From: Bacteroidales bacterium
GTDB lineage: Bacteria; Bacteroidota; Bacteroidia; Bacteroidales; UBA3663
Assembly: GCA_016293065.1 (NCBI GenBank)
Contig: JAEDEY010000038.1
Span: 1 to 17,936 of the forward strand
Length of the DNA: 17,936 bases
Direction: 5' to 3'
The translations under genes and the position numbers were made by a program. Shown one piece after another: positions 1-7,148 of the stretch. Position 1 is the first letter of the stretch; each line of letters begins with the position of its first letter. The notes beneath the pieces were generated by a model, which worked only from the letters and a program-made list of their open reading frames with translations, did not search any database and was not told the DNA's origin.

Positions 1-54
1 GTGAAAGTTCATTAAATATTCACTCAAAAGGGAACATGTTTGAAGGATTATACT

Positions 55-62
55 TACCTTTG
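55..62 (+). promoter_or_regulatory. Bacteroidota -7 promoter element upstream of the HhH gene
   Basis: TACCTTTG matches the Bacteroidota -7 consensus TAnnTTTG exactly and lies 35 nt before the ATG at 98. I see no good TTTG or TTG at the expected 19-20 nt upstream; the TTTG at 39-42 is only 12 nt away. The -33 half is therefore weak or absent. Confidence 0.55.
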
Positions 63-97
63 CAGCGTAAAAAAGATGAAACCATAATATTTCCATA

Positions 98-793
98 ATG
101 AAAAAGTATATCTATACATTTGCTTGTTTTGCTGTTGCCATACTTGTCAGCAGGCATGTAGTGTCGGACTTGAAGCAAGAAGAACGTATCTGGGCGCTGG
201 AGCAACAGATTGTGACTTTGGGCAGAGAGAGAGTCGGGCATGACAACGTCAAAGAGGAGTACATCCACGATGACAGAACTGAGAGTCAGCAGATGACTGC
301 TTCTATCAACAGGGGAAAAAGGCAAAGGGACAACAGGACACAAAAAGAGACGAAGAAAACCTTTGACACACTGAAGTTTGCTACTCCTATCCTATTGGAA
401 CTCAACATTGTCGATTCGGCAACACTCACCAAGATTCCAGGCATCGGTGCCAAGTCGGCATCGATGATTATCAGGTATAGAGAACAATTAGGAGGATATG
501 TGACGCCATATCAGATAGGCGAGAAACTGGTGTGGGAAAGTGCGCAGGAAAAGATGGACGAATGGTGCAGGCTGTGGCTGAAAGCCGACACGGGAATGAT
601 AAGGAAGCTGAACGTCAACTCAGCGGGATTCAAAGATATTCTGCGACATCCATATATATCGTACGAACAGACCAAGGCACTGGTGAACTATCGCGACAAG
701 CATAGACGCATCTCGGGCTTGGAAGTGCTGAATATGCTTGAAGAATTTGACAAAAACGACATCGAGCGGCTTACGCCTTACCTGAGTTTCTGA
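98..793 (+). CDS. Membrane-anchored helix-hairpin-helix (ComEA-like) protein
   Basis: 231-aa protein. Residues 5-22 form one hydrophobic segment after MKK, read as an uncleaved signal anchor. A charged, Lys/Arg/Glu-rich linker follows (about 25-95). Two helix-hairpin-helix units come next: residues 102-160 carry the classic hairpin IPGIGAKSA (113-121), and residues 171-231 carry a degenerate second copy with HPYIS in the hairpin place. Such units bind the DNA backbone without sequence specificity, and ComEA-type proteins use them to hold DNA during uptake. The topology would place the DNA-binding part outside the inner membrane. A DNA-uptake role is inference only; no other competence gene is in the window. 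The start follows a -7 element at 55-62. The last 23 bp overlap the convergent acyltransferase gene. Confidence 0.8.
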   Translation: MKKYIYTFACFAVAILVSRHVVSDLKQEERIWALEQQIVTLGRERVGHDNVKEEYIHDDRTESQQMTASINRGKRQRDNRTQKETKKTFDTLKFATPILLELNIVDSATLTKIPGIGAKSASMIIRYREQLGGYVTPYQIGEKLVWESAQEKMDEWCRLWLKADTGMIRKLNVNSAGFKDILRHPYISYEQTKALVNYRDKHRRISGLEVLNMLEEFDKNDIERLTPYLSF

Positions 794-1757
794 GGTCGAT
801 GACATAGGTCTTATAGCTCACGCCTCGTCCGCCGTAATCTTCCTTATAGGCTATGAGATTGCGGTTGAGAAACAGTCCGCCGTCGGTGTTGCTGATGCCG
901 AAGTCGAAATAGCGGATCTCGGGACGTTGAGACTTATAGTATTCAATAAGATGAATATAGAGCATATCGATGACTCCAGAAGCCTTGGCTTCGGGCGTAG
1001 CATGGGCATATTGGCTGTGAGCCACCTGAGCAGACTCGTAGATTACTATGCCACCCGACACCTTGCCATCGAGCCTTGCCACTACGACGCGGATGTTTTG
1101 AGGGAAACGCTGACGAAGCAGCGCAATCTCAGACATGCTATGTACAGGCTGCACGCCATATTTGCTCATCAGAGACTCGGTAACAATAGGCCACAGTTCG
1201 CCCAAATCATCGGTTTCGGCTACAGAATAGCCACGACGCAAAGCCTTGCGCTGTCCTCGCCGACGATTACGGTCGAAAGCAAGAGCAAGAGGCGAATGGA
1301 GGTCGATGCAGGTAGAAAGATTGCAGACTGCAAGCTGTGCTCCATTGAGCCATAGCGCATAGTCAACATCTTCGGAAGGGCACTGATGATAGATCACCGG
1401 AGCCGCCTTATAAACGAATCGGTCGAAATGATGCTGACGCAGGTAGCCGAGTGTCGCAGAGAAAAGGCTGATTACCTCATGCGCCTTCGTCTGTGGCGAG
1501 AGCACAAAGCCCCCGAAGGTGAGACCTGCATGAGAGGAGAAGACTTTCTGACTTTCGTCGGTCTGTTCGGTTGCAGGCAACAAGGCTACAAGACGGTCTG
1601 TATCGTCGAACAGCATCAACGAATGATCGGGGAAGCGGTCGGCATGATACTCGACATATTGCCTGAGGAACATAAAAATGCCATTGCGGGAGGTGCGCAC
1701 AAACGCATCCCACAATGGCATTAATTCGTTGGAATATCTCAGAACCTTCATCGGCAT
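771..1757 (-). CDS. GNAT/FemAB-like acyltransferase (Acetyltransf_6 type)
   Basis: 328-aa cytosolic protein with no signal or membrane segment. The C-terminal half looks like the GNAT fold seen in FemAB/CelD-type proteins: an acyl-donor-binding-like strand at about 222-245 (IRVVVARLDGKVSGGIV), then HSQYAHATPEAKASGVIDML, and the family-typical end FDFGISNTDGG with YKEDYGGRG (about 285-311). The N-terminal half resembles the same fold more weakly, as usual for double-GNAT FemAB-like enzymes. Substrate unknown; relatives act on peptidoglycan precursors, tRNA-linked amino acids or exopolysaccharide. It starts 17 nt after pfkA stops, so it is probably last in the porQ-cmk-ispH-pfkA transcript. The ATG at 1751 (residue 3) is an equally possible start. 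Its 3' end overlaps the convergent HhH gene by 23 bp. Confidence 0.72.
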   Translation of the reverse strand: MPMKVLRYSNELMPLWDAFVRTSRNGIFMFLRQYVEYHADRFPDHSLMLFDDTDRLVALLPATEQTDESQKVFSSHAGLTFGGFVLSPQTKAHEVISLFSATLGYLRQHHFDRFVYKAAPVIYHQCPSEDVDYALWLNGAQLAVCNLSTCIDLHSPLALAFDRNRRRGQRKALRRGYSVAETDDLGELWPIVTESLMSKYGVQPVHSMSEIALLRQRFPQNIRVVVARLDGKVSGGIVIYESAQVAHSQYAHATPEAKASGVIDMLYIHLIEYYKSQRPEIRYFDFGISNTDGGLFLNRNLIAYKEDYGGRGVSYKTYVIDLRNSGKA

Positions 1758-1774
1758 TGACAGAACAAAGACCC

Positions 1775-2755
1775 TTAGATAGAAAGCACGCGGAGCACTG
1801 TCAGGAGCTCAGGGTCGATAGGCTTATCCTTCTTGATGGCCTTATGGAAAGGCACATTGACGATATGGTCGTTGTGAATACCTATCATGACATTGCGCTG
1901 GCCTTCGCGGAGAGCCTCGACGGCGGCATAGCCGGTGCGGCTGGCAAGGATGCGGTCGGCAGCTGTAGGACTGCCACCTCGCTGCAGATGACCGAGAATT
2001 GAACAACGCACGTCATACTCAGGGAACTCCTTCTTCATGCGTTCGGCAAGACCGAGAGCGCCACCCTGAGGGTCCTTGCTTTCGGTGACGAGTACCATCG
2101 ACGACGATTTAGACTTGCGGAATCCATTGGCAATGAGAGCCTTCAGCTGGTCGTACTGGGTAGTTTCCTCGGGGATGATGACATCCTCGCACCCAGTAGC
2201 AATAGCACCATTGAGAGCAAGGAATCCTGCATCACGGCCCATGACTTCGATGAAGAAAAGACGAGCATGAGAAGTGGCAGTATCGCGAATCTTATCGACA
2301 CACTCCATGATGGTGTTCATGGCAGTGTCGTAGCCGATAGTCATATCGGTACCAGCAAGGTCGTTGTCGATAGTACCAGGCAAACCTACAATAGGCACAT
2401 CGTACTCGCGAGCGAGAATGCTTGCACCAGTGATAGAACCATCGCCACCAATCACGACAAGCGCATCGATGCCATGCTTCTGCATATTTTCGTAGGCGAG
2501 CTTGCGGCCCTCAGGAGTCTTGAAATCGGCAGAACGAGCTGTCTTGAGGATAGTACCACCGCGAGAGATGATGTTGCTGACGTTCTGAGTCTTGAACTCC
2601 TCGATCTGGTCTTCGATGAGTCCCTGATAGCCACGGTAGATACCAAAAACTTTCATACCGGCAAAGATTGCCGAACGAGTCACCGCACGAATAGCGGCGT
2701 TCATACCAGGGGCATCGCCACCTGATGTGAGAATACCAATTGTTTTAACCTCCAT
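1775..2755 (-). CDS. pfkA: ATP-dependent 6-phosphofructokinase
   Basis: 326 aa, the usual length of bacterial PfkA. It phosphorylates fructose 6-phosphate to fructose 1,6-bisphosphate in glycolysis, in the cytosol as a tetramer. Visible signatures: GGDAPGMNAAIRA (12-24), GGDGS (103-107), PGTIDND (126-132) with D130 as expected catalytic base, MGRDAGFLA (172-180), and GHLQRGGSPTAADR (255-268). Gly at the GGDGS site and Gly in PGTIDND (rather than Asp and Lys) point to ATP and not pyrophosphate as donor. The frame runs open further upstream to 2854, into ispH, but the family N-terminus (MEVKTIGILTSGGD) begins at 2755, leaving a normal 13-nt gap after ispH. It is fourth in the porQ-led minus-strand cluster. 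Confidence 0.96.
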   Translation of the reverse strand: MEVKTIGILTSGGDAPGMNAAIRAVTRSAIFAGMKVFGIYRGYQGLIEDQIEEFKTQNVSNIISRGGTILKTARSADFKTPEGRKLAYENMQKHGIDALVVIGGDGSITGASILAREYDVPIVGLPGTIDNDLAGTDMTIGYDTAMNTIMECVDKIRDTATSHARLFFIEVMGRDAGFLALNGAIATGCEDVIIPEETTQYDQLKALIANGFRKSKSSSMVLVTESKDPQGGALGLAERMKKEFPEYDVRCSILGHLQRGGSPTAADRILASRTGYAAVEALREGQRNVMIGIHNDHIVNVPFHKAIKKDKPIDPELLTVLRVLSI

Positions 2756-2768
2756 AACACTTTGTTTT

Positions 2769-3632
2769 TTATAAGTTATCTTTCTGGATAAGTTTCTCAT
2801 ATACCTCCTCCATCTGCCAGCGAGGAGTGGATGTCGCGCCACAAATGCCGACACTCCGGGCTCCCTGCAGCATCTCGTCGGTCACGTCATCGGGATGTGA
2901 GATGAAATAGCTACGAGGGTTGACACTGCGACAGACCTCGAACAAAGCCTTGCCATTGCTGCTCTTTGTACCGCTAACCAAGAGGATGACATCGTGAACC
3001 GCCGCAAACTGCTTCATGTGAGGGATACGGTTGGCCACCTGACGGCAGATGGTATCGAACGACTTGAAATCGGCAGGATGTATCATGCGGCTCTCAATGG
3101 TCTGGGCAAGAGTGCGGAACTTATCGACAGGCATGGTGGTCTGGGAAAAGAGACGCACAGGGCGCGTGAAATCGATCTTATGGAGATCTTCAAGATGCTC
3201 GATCACGATGGCAGAGCCCAAAGTCTGTCCCACAAGCCCATTGACCTCGGCATGTCCAATCTTGCCAAATATCACAATCTGGACCAACGAGCCTTCGGCC
3301 TCATAGAGGTTGCGTATCTTGCGTTGCAGCTGGAGCACCACAGGACAAGTAGCATCGATGATTTGGATATTGTTGCGCTCGGCAAGGCGGTATGTCTCGG
3401 GAGGCTCGCCATGTGCACGAAGCAACACTATTGTATCGTGCAAGTCTTTGAGCTCGGAAGAACCGATAGTAGAGAGACCAAGCCCTTCGAGGCGACAGAC
3501 CTCCTGACTGTTGTGGACGATGTCGCCAAGGCAATATAGCCTGCCTGCCTCCTTGAGATGGCTTTCGGCCTTGTTGATTGCCGACACCACACCCGGGCAA
3601 AAACCCGATTCCTTATCTACTTCGACCAACAT
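2769..3632 (-). CDS. ispH: 4-hydroxy-3-methylbut-2-enyl diphosphate reductase
   Basis: 287-aa iron-sulfur enzyme, last step of the MEP pathway: HMBPP is reduced to IPP and DMAPP. The three cluster-binding cysteines are present: C12 (GFCPGV), C96 (DATCPVV) and C196 (FDTICRQV). Substrate-contact residues are also there: H40 (DIVHN), H74 (RAHGEPP), H127 and E129 (GHAEVNG), S224-S225-N226 (KSSNG) and S268 (GATSTPRW). The frame stays open upstream to 3728, but the family N-terminus MLVEVDKESGFCPG starts at 3632, giving a 7-nt gap after cmk. It also feeds the polyprenyl synthase at 6200-7147, though that gene belongs to another transcription unit. Confidence 0.96.
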   Translation of the reverse strand: MLVEVDKESGFCPGVVSAINKAESHLKEAGRLYCLGDIVHNSQEVCRLEGLGLSTIGSSELKDLHDTIVLLRAHGEPPETYRLAERNNIQIIDATCPVVLQLQRKIRNLYEAEGSLVQIVIFGKIGHAEVNGLVGQTLGSAIVIEHLEDLHKIDFTRPVRLFSQTTMPVDKFRTLAQTIESRMIHPADFKSFDTICRQVANRIPHMKQFAAVHDVILLVSGTKSSNGKALFEVCRSVNPRSYFISHPDDVTDEMLQGARSVGICGATSTPRWQMEEVYEKLIQKDNL

Positions 3633-3639
3633 AGCGTAA

Positions 3640-4329
3640 TCACTGGATTTTCTCGCGAGCCCACGAGAGCAGTATCTCGTTCTGCTGCGCAATGGTAAGA
3701 TCGGAGTTATCGAGCAGACGGGCATCATCGGCCTTGCGCAAAGGGCTTACTTCGCGATGGGAGTCGATATAGTCGCGTTCGCGGACATTCTGCAGCACCT
3801 CGTCGAAAGTGATATCCCGGTCGCCATTGCTGCGCAACTCGGCAAGACGACGCTGAGCACGCACCTCATCTGAAGCAGTGACAAAGACTTTAAGCTGTGC
3901 ATCAGGGAAAACCACAGTGCCGATATCGCGACCATCCATGACCACACCTCCATCCTTGCCCATTGCCTGCTGGCATGAAACGAGATGCTGGCGCACGAAA
4001 CCAAGAGCAGCAATAGGGCTGACACAAGAGCTGACACGCATCTGACGTATCTCGCCCTCGACACATTCGCCGTTGAGGAAAGTTTCGACCTTGCCTTCAG
4101 CATTGACAACCTGTGTAATCCGGATATTGCCAATCTGCTGTTTCAAGGCATCTTGGTCGATCTGCTTAGTGGTATCGTCCATCATGCCATGACGCAAGGC
4201 ATAGAGAGTCACGGCACGGTACATCGCCCCGGTATCGACATATACATAAGAGAGCTGACGAGCCAATTCCTTTGCCATGGTACTCTTGCCACATGAAGAG
4301 TGACCATCGATAGCAACTGTAATCTTCAT
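3640..4329 (-). CDS. cmk: Cytidylate kinase
   Basis: 229 aa, matching bacterial Cmk (about 225-230). It transfers phosphate from ATP to CMP/dCMP in the cytosol. P-loop GHSSCGKST at residues 9-17, then VDTGAMYRAV for nucleotide binding, and MDGRDIGTVVFPDA in the CMP region; the arginine-rich lid (AQRRLAELRSNGDRD) and the DSHREVSPLRKADDA segment follow the family pattern. ATG 4329 gives the canonical MKITVAIDGHSS start; the in-frame ATG at 4356 would add nine unrelated residues. porQ ends 32 nt upstream. A 7/8 match to the -7 element (TCTATTTG, minus strand 4361-4354) lies in that gap, but the nearest TTG is only 15 nt above it, so an internal promoter is doubtful. Confidence 0.95.
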   Translation of the reverse strand: MKITVAIDGHSSCGKSTMAKELARQLSYVYVDTGAMYRAVTLYALRHGMMDDTTKQIDQDALKQQIGNIRITQVVNAEGKVETFLNGECVEGEIRQMRVSSCVSPIAALGFVRQHLVSCQQAMGKDGGVVMDGRDIGTVVFPDAQLKVFVTASDEVRAQRRLAELRSNGDRDITFDEVLQNVRERDYIDSHREVSPLRKADDARLLDNSDLTIAQQNEILLSWAREKIQ

Positions 4330-4361
4330 AGATTTATTATTTAATATGTATTGCAAATAGA

Positions 4362-5270
4362 CTAAATAGAATAGCTCAACCCGAAATTGAGCGAGCCGCT
4401 GAGGCTATGATATCGGGCATAGGACAGCTGAAAGTTCCATTTCCGATAGTGGAAGCCTCCTCCCACCGAAAAATGCGAGAAGTTGTAGCCTGCAGCGAAA
4501 TAGAGGCTGTCGGAGATGATCCATTCGGCACCGACCACAAAATGACGCTTGAAGTCGATATCCCAGTCGAAGAGATTGACAGCCGACAATGAGACACATA
4601 ACGGAAGATGCTCGACCTCCTTGCTATAAGCGACAGCAGCCTGAGTGGGCAGATGCTGATAGCGGTCGTCGAAGCTCTTGAGCTGACCTCCGAGATTGGT
4701 CACCACGGCCGAGAAACTGCAACCCGCAACCTCGTCATACCAGTTGACCCCCACATCGACACCCAAGGCGAAAGCCGAATAGATGTCATAATGAGAATAG
4801 ATGGCACGGATAGTCGCTCCAATGTTCCACCTGCCGTTGAGGGGATAGCCGACGCTGCCGCCTAATACAATGTCCTTGGCAGAGAAACTGCCAGTAGAAA
4901 CGCCATTCTGGTCGTAGCCATCGAAACTGCCATAATCGACATAACGGGCAGAACCGGCCCAAGCACCTTCAGAGAGGAACCTGCCTGAAAAAGACGCATA
5001 GCCAAGATTGACTCCCGACACATAATTAATATATGAGAGAGAAAGCTGACCAGCCATCTCGCGGCAAAGGAGAGCAGGGTTCTGATCGACCAAAGCCACT
5101 TCGGGCTCGACCACAGATATGGCACTACCGCCCAAAGCCGACGCACGCGGCGAGACCGGGATCTCAAGAAAGCCATATTGACCGACCTCTTGAGCAACGG
5201 CCTGAATACAGGAGACTGTATGCAGCATGATTGCCCATACAGCAATACACGCGATATGAAGGTTGCCCAT
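4362..5270 (-). CDS. porQ: Type IX secretion system protein PorQ
   Basis: 302 aa with an N-terminal signal peptide (hydrophobic run about 4-22, likely cleaved near AVAQ-EV at 24-29) and a C-terminal body of alternating aromatic/hydrophobic strands ending in LNFGLSYSI, as in outer-membrane beta-barrels. The start of the mature part (QYGFLEIPVSPRASALGGSAIS) and the DQNPALL segment are characteristic of PorQ, an accessory of the Bacteroidota type IX secretion system that acts with PorU, PorV and PorZ at the cell surface; the assignment is by recognition. The frame is open to an ATG at 5306, but a promoter -7 element at 5293-5300 lies downstream of that codon, so 5270 is the only sensible start. 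The adjacency of porQ to cmk and ispH is, from memory, recurrent in Bacteroidales. Confidence 0.85.
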   Translation of the reverse strand: MGNLHIACIAVWAIMLHTVSCIQAVAQEVGQYGFLEIPVSPRASALGGSAISVVEPEVALVDQNPALLCREMAGQLSLSYINYVSGVNLGYASFSGRFLSEGAWAGSARYVDYGSFDGYDQNGVSTGSFSAKDIVLGGSVGYPLNGRWNIGATIRAIYSHYDIYSAFALGVDVGVNWYDEVAGCSFSAVVTNLGGQLKSFDDRYQHLPTQAAVAYSKEVEHLPLCVSLSAVNLFDWDIDFKRHFVVGAEWIISDSLYFAAGYNFSHFSVGGGFHYRKWNFQLSYARYHSLSGSLNFGLSYSI

Positions 5271-5292
5271 TATTTTGCGCTCATTTTTGTTG

Positions 5293-5323
5293 CAAAAGTA
5301 CCTCATTTTATCGAAAAAAGCAA
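5293..5323 (-). promoter_or_regulatory. porQ promoter (-33 TTGC, -7 TACTTTTG)
   Basis: On the minus strand TACTTTTG (5300 down to 5293) matches TAnnTTTG exactly, and TTGC (5323 to 5320) lies 19 nt upstream, near-ideal spacing for the Bacteroidota primary sigma factor. Transcription would begin near 5287, placing ATG 5270 about 17 nt into the message and excluding the ATG at 5306 as the porQ start. Confidence 0.72.
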
Positions 5324-5357
5324 TTTTTTAGGTCAAAACGCCCATTTTTTTAGGACA
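5324..5357. repeat. Direct repeat pair TTTTTTAGGWCA in the porQ/tonB divergent region
   Basis: Two near-identical 12-mers, TTTTTTAGGTCA (5324-5335) and TTTTTTAGGACA (5346-5357), differ at one base and are offset by 22 bp, about two helical turns. The first adjoins the porQ -33 box; the second lies just above the tonB core promoter. This is a possible regulator-binding pair; the T-tracts alone could also act as an intrinsic curve or UP-like element. Confidence 0.45.
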
Positions 5358-5384
5358 TTTATTATGTCATTAGAAAAAAAGCAT

Positions 5385-5392
5385 TACATTTG
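5385..5392 (+). promoter_or_regulatory. tonB promoter -7 element
   Basis: TACATTTG matches TAnnTTTG exactly, with transcription expected near 5399, about 30 nt before the tonB ATG. The -33 region (about 5362-5366, TTATG) is a poor match. The leader is A-rich with no Shine-Dalgarno sequence. Confidence 0.65.
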
Positions 5393-5428
5393 CAACACAT
5401 TTAACCAATTAAACAGTCTAACAAAACA

Positions 5429-6124
5429 ATGGAAATCAAGAAAGACCCGAAAGTAAACCTTGAGACCCGAAAGAGCACATACGTGCTTTCAGGACTCGTC
5501 GGAATTCTTGCGATTCTCTTCATTGCCCTTGAGTGGACAAACACCACAACCCGCCGCAGCACACTCGGAATGCAGAGTGCGATCGACGAAGAAGAGGAAG
5601 AGATCGTGATGACCGTGCAGAATAACACCCCACCTCCACCGCCACCACCGCCAATGCCTGATGTCATTGAGCAGTTGACAGTCGTTGAGGATGATGTCGA
5701 AATCGAAGAAATCGACATGCAGAGTGCAGAAGATGATGCCAACACAGTAGTAGAAATCGTGGACCTTACAGCAGAAGCTCCAGAAGAGGAAGAAGATGCT
5801 GATGCAAACACAATCTTCACCGTCGTTGAGCAACAGCCGGAATTCCCTGGCGGAGAGGCTGCCCTCATGCAGTTCATCAAGAAGAACCTCAAGTATCCTG
5901 CATTCGCTGCAGAGAACGGCATCCAGGGTCGTGTAACCCTTTCGTTCGTCGTTGAGAAGGACGGTTCGGTAACTGACATCCAGGAAATGCGTTCTCCATC
6001 AGAAGACCTCACCAAGGAAGCAAAGCGCGTAGTAAGTGCAATGCCTAAGTGGAAGCCAGGCAAGCAGCGTGGCAAACCAGTGCGTGTAAAGTACGTGCTC
6101 CCTGTTACTTTCCGTCTCCAGTAA
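5429..6124 (+). CDS. tonB: Energy transducer TonB
   Basis: 231-aa inner-membrane protein that passes energy from the ExbB/ExbD motor to TonB-dependent outer-membrane receptors. Residues 1-16 are cytosolic and basic; one transmembrane helix spans about 18-36; the periplasmic linker holds eight consecutive prolines (68-75, then M-P) and very acidic stretches (53-58, 86-95, 118-126). The C-terminal TonB domain (about 133-231) begins EQQPEFPGGEAALMQFI, continues KYPAFAAENGIQGRVTLSF and ends VKYVLPVTFRLQ, as in Bacteroidota TonB proteins. The linker is acidic where the enterobacterial one is mixed Glu-Pro/Lys-Pro. It is transcribed divergently from porQ; the matching exbB/exbD genes lie 2.7 kb downstream. 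Codon use (Arg mostly CGT or CGC) resembles the exb genes and suggests strong expression. Confidence 0.93.
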   Translation: MEIKKDPKVNLETRKSTYVLSGLVGILAILFIALEWTNTTTRRSTLGMQSAIDEEEEEIVMTVQNNTPPPPPPPPMPDVIEQLTVVEDDVEIEEIDMQSAEDDANTVVEIVDLTAEAPEEEEDADANTIFTVVEQQPEFPGGEAALMQFIKKNLKYPAFAAENGIQGRVTLSFVVEKDGSVTDIQEMRSPSEDLTKEAKRVVSAMPKWKPGKQRGKPVRVKYVLPVTFRLQ

Positions 6125-6157
6125 TATGGATACAAAAAATTAACAAAAAAAAATAAT

Positions 6158-6193
6158 AGGAGATTGTCTTGCAAGGGCAATCTCCTTACTTTT
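6158..6193 (+). terminator. Terminator-like hairpin after tonB
   Basis: A perfect 9-bp stem (AGGAGATTG 6158-6166 with CAATCTCCT 6178-6186) has an 11-nt loop and is followed by TACTTTT. The U-tract is interrupted, so termination may be partial. The hairpin ends only 13 nt before the next start codon at 6200, so readthrough transcripts would carry it directly ahead of the prenyl synthase gene. Confidence 0.6.
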
Positions 6194-6199
6194 AAAAAT

Positions 6200-7147
6200 A
6201 TGTATTCTCAAGCCGAACTCTCAAAGATAATTCAGGATGGCATCGAAGCCATAGAATATTCGAACAATGCGCCTCGCCTCTTTGATCCTGTGCGCTACAC
6301 ATTGGAATCGGGCGGCAAACGCGTGCGCCCAACATTGGTGCTCATGGCAACCAACCTTTTTGCCGACGACATCACTCCTGCCATTGCTCCTGCATTGGGA
6401 CTTGAAATATACCACAACTTCACATTATTGCACGACGACGTGATGGACAAGGCACCTGACCGCCGCGGACGCCCTACAGTGCATGTCAAGTGGAACGACA
6501 ACACCGCCATCCTCTCGGGTGACGCGATGCTGTCGATGGCTTTTGAGCATATATGCAAGACCTGTGACGACAAGCTGCGCCCAATATTGGATTTGTTTAC
6601 GCGCACGACTATAGAAATAGGCGAAGGGCAGCAGCTCGATATGGAATTCGAGACACGCAACGACGTGACAGAGGAAGAATACATAGAGATGATCAGACTG
6701 AAGACTTCGGTCCTGCTGGGATGTGCCCTGAAAATGGGAGCCATCATAGGCAATGCCCCTGAGAGCGACAGCGAGATACTATACAGGTTCGGCATCAACA
6801 TAGGACTGGCATTCCAGCTGCAAGACGACTGGCTCGATTGCTGGGGCGACCCAAAGACATTTGGCAAGCGCATCGGAGGAGACATCCTATGCGACAAAAA
6901 GACATATCTGCGAATCACCGCTGAGAGACGTGCCCAGATACCTGAATGCGCAGGTATGAGCGAGCAGGAAAAGATTGACGCAATCAAGGCCTTCTATATT
7001 GAGACAAAAGCCGAGGAAATGTGTCGCAAAAAGATAGCTTATTATCACAATAAAGCCATGCAGGACCTTTCGGCTATCAGTGTGGCCGATGAGCGACTCA
7101 CATTGCTCAAGGCTTTGGCTTCAAAACTTGAAAACAGAAACATATAA
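6200..7147 (+). CDS. Polyprenyl (farnesyl/geranylgeranyl-type) diphosphate synthase
   Basis: 315-aa all-trans prenyl transferase that condenses IPP onto allylic diphosphates in the cytosol. Visible motifs: GGKRVRP (38-44), first aspartate-rich motif DDVMD (79-83) with the following RRGRPTVH, lysine K168 in RLKTS, and second motif DDWLD (209-213) inside FQLQDDWLDCWGD. The first motif lacks the two-residue insertion of typical bacterial farnesyl synthases, and the residue five places before it is Phe (F74), a pattern seen in geranylgeranyl/farnesyl synthases; chain length cannot be fixed by reading. ATG 6200 gives the family N-terminus; the frame extends back to 6164 but that codon lies inside the tonB terminator hairpin. 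It is first in a tightly packed three-gene run (1-nt gaps). No clear promoter of its own was found. Confidence 0.9.
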   Translation: MYSQAELSKIIQDGIEAIEYSNNAPRLFDPVRYTLESGGKRVRPTLVLMATNLFADDITPAIAPALGLEIYHNFTLLHDDVMDKAPDRRGRPTVHVKWNDNTAILSGDAMLSMAFEHICKTCDDKLRPILDLFTRTTIEIGEGQQLDMEFETRNDVTEEEYIEMIRLKTSVLLGCALKMGAIIGNAPESDSEILYRFGINIGLAFQLQDDWLDCWGDPKTFGKRIGGDILCDKKTYLRITAERRAQIPECAGMSEQEKIDAIKAFYIETKAEEMCRKKIAYYHNKAMQDLSAISVADERLTLLKALASKLENRNI

Positions 7148-7148
7148 G

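Noticed and set aside
3640..3728. ispH and pfkA as long overlapping genes (starts at 3728 and 2854)
   Set aside because: The upstream extensions translate parts of the preceding genes in another frame; family N-termini begin at 3632 and 2755 with normal short gaps.
5633..5655. CCACCGCC-type repeat as a tandem repeat element
   Set aside because: It only encodes the poly-proline stretch of TonB and has no repeat structure outside the reading frame.
5401..6180. 259-aa open frame antisense to tonB
   Set aside because: It is Ser- and Thr-rich low-complexity translation that mirrors the Glu/Asp codons of tonB; it has no start context, promoter or recognisable domain, and tonB on the other strand is unmistakable.
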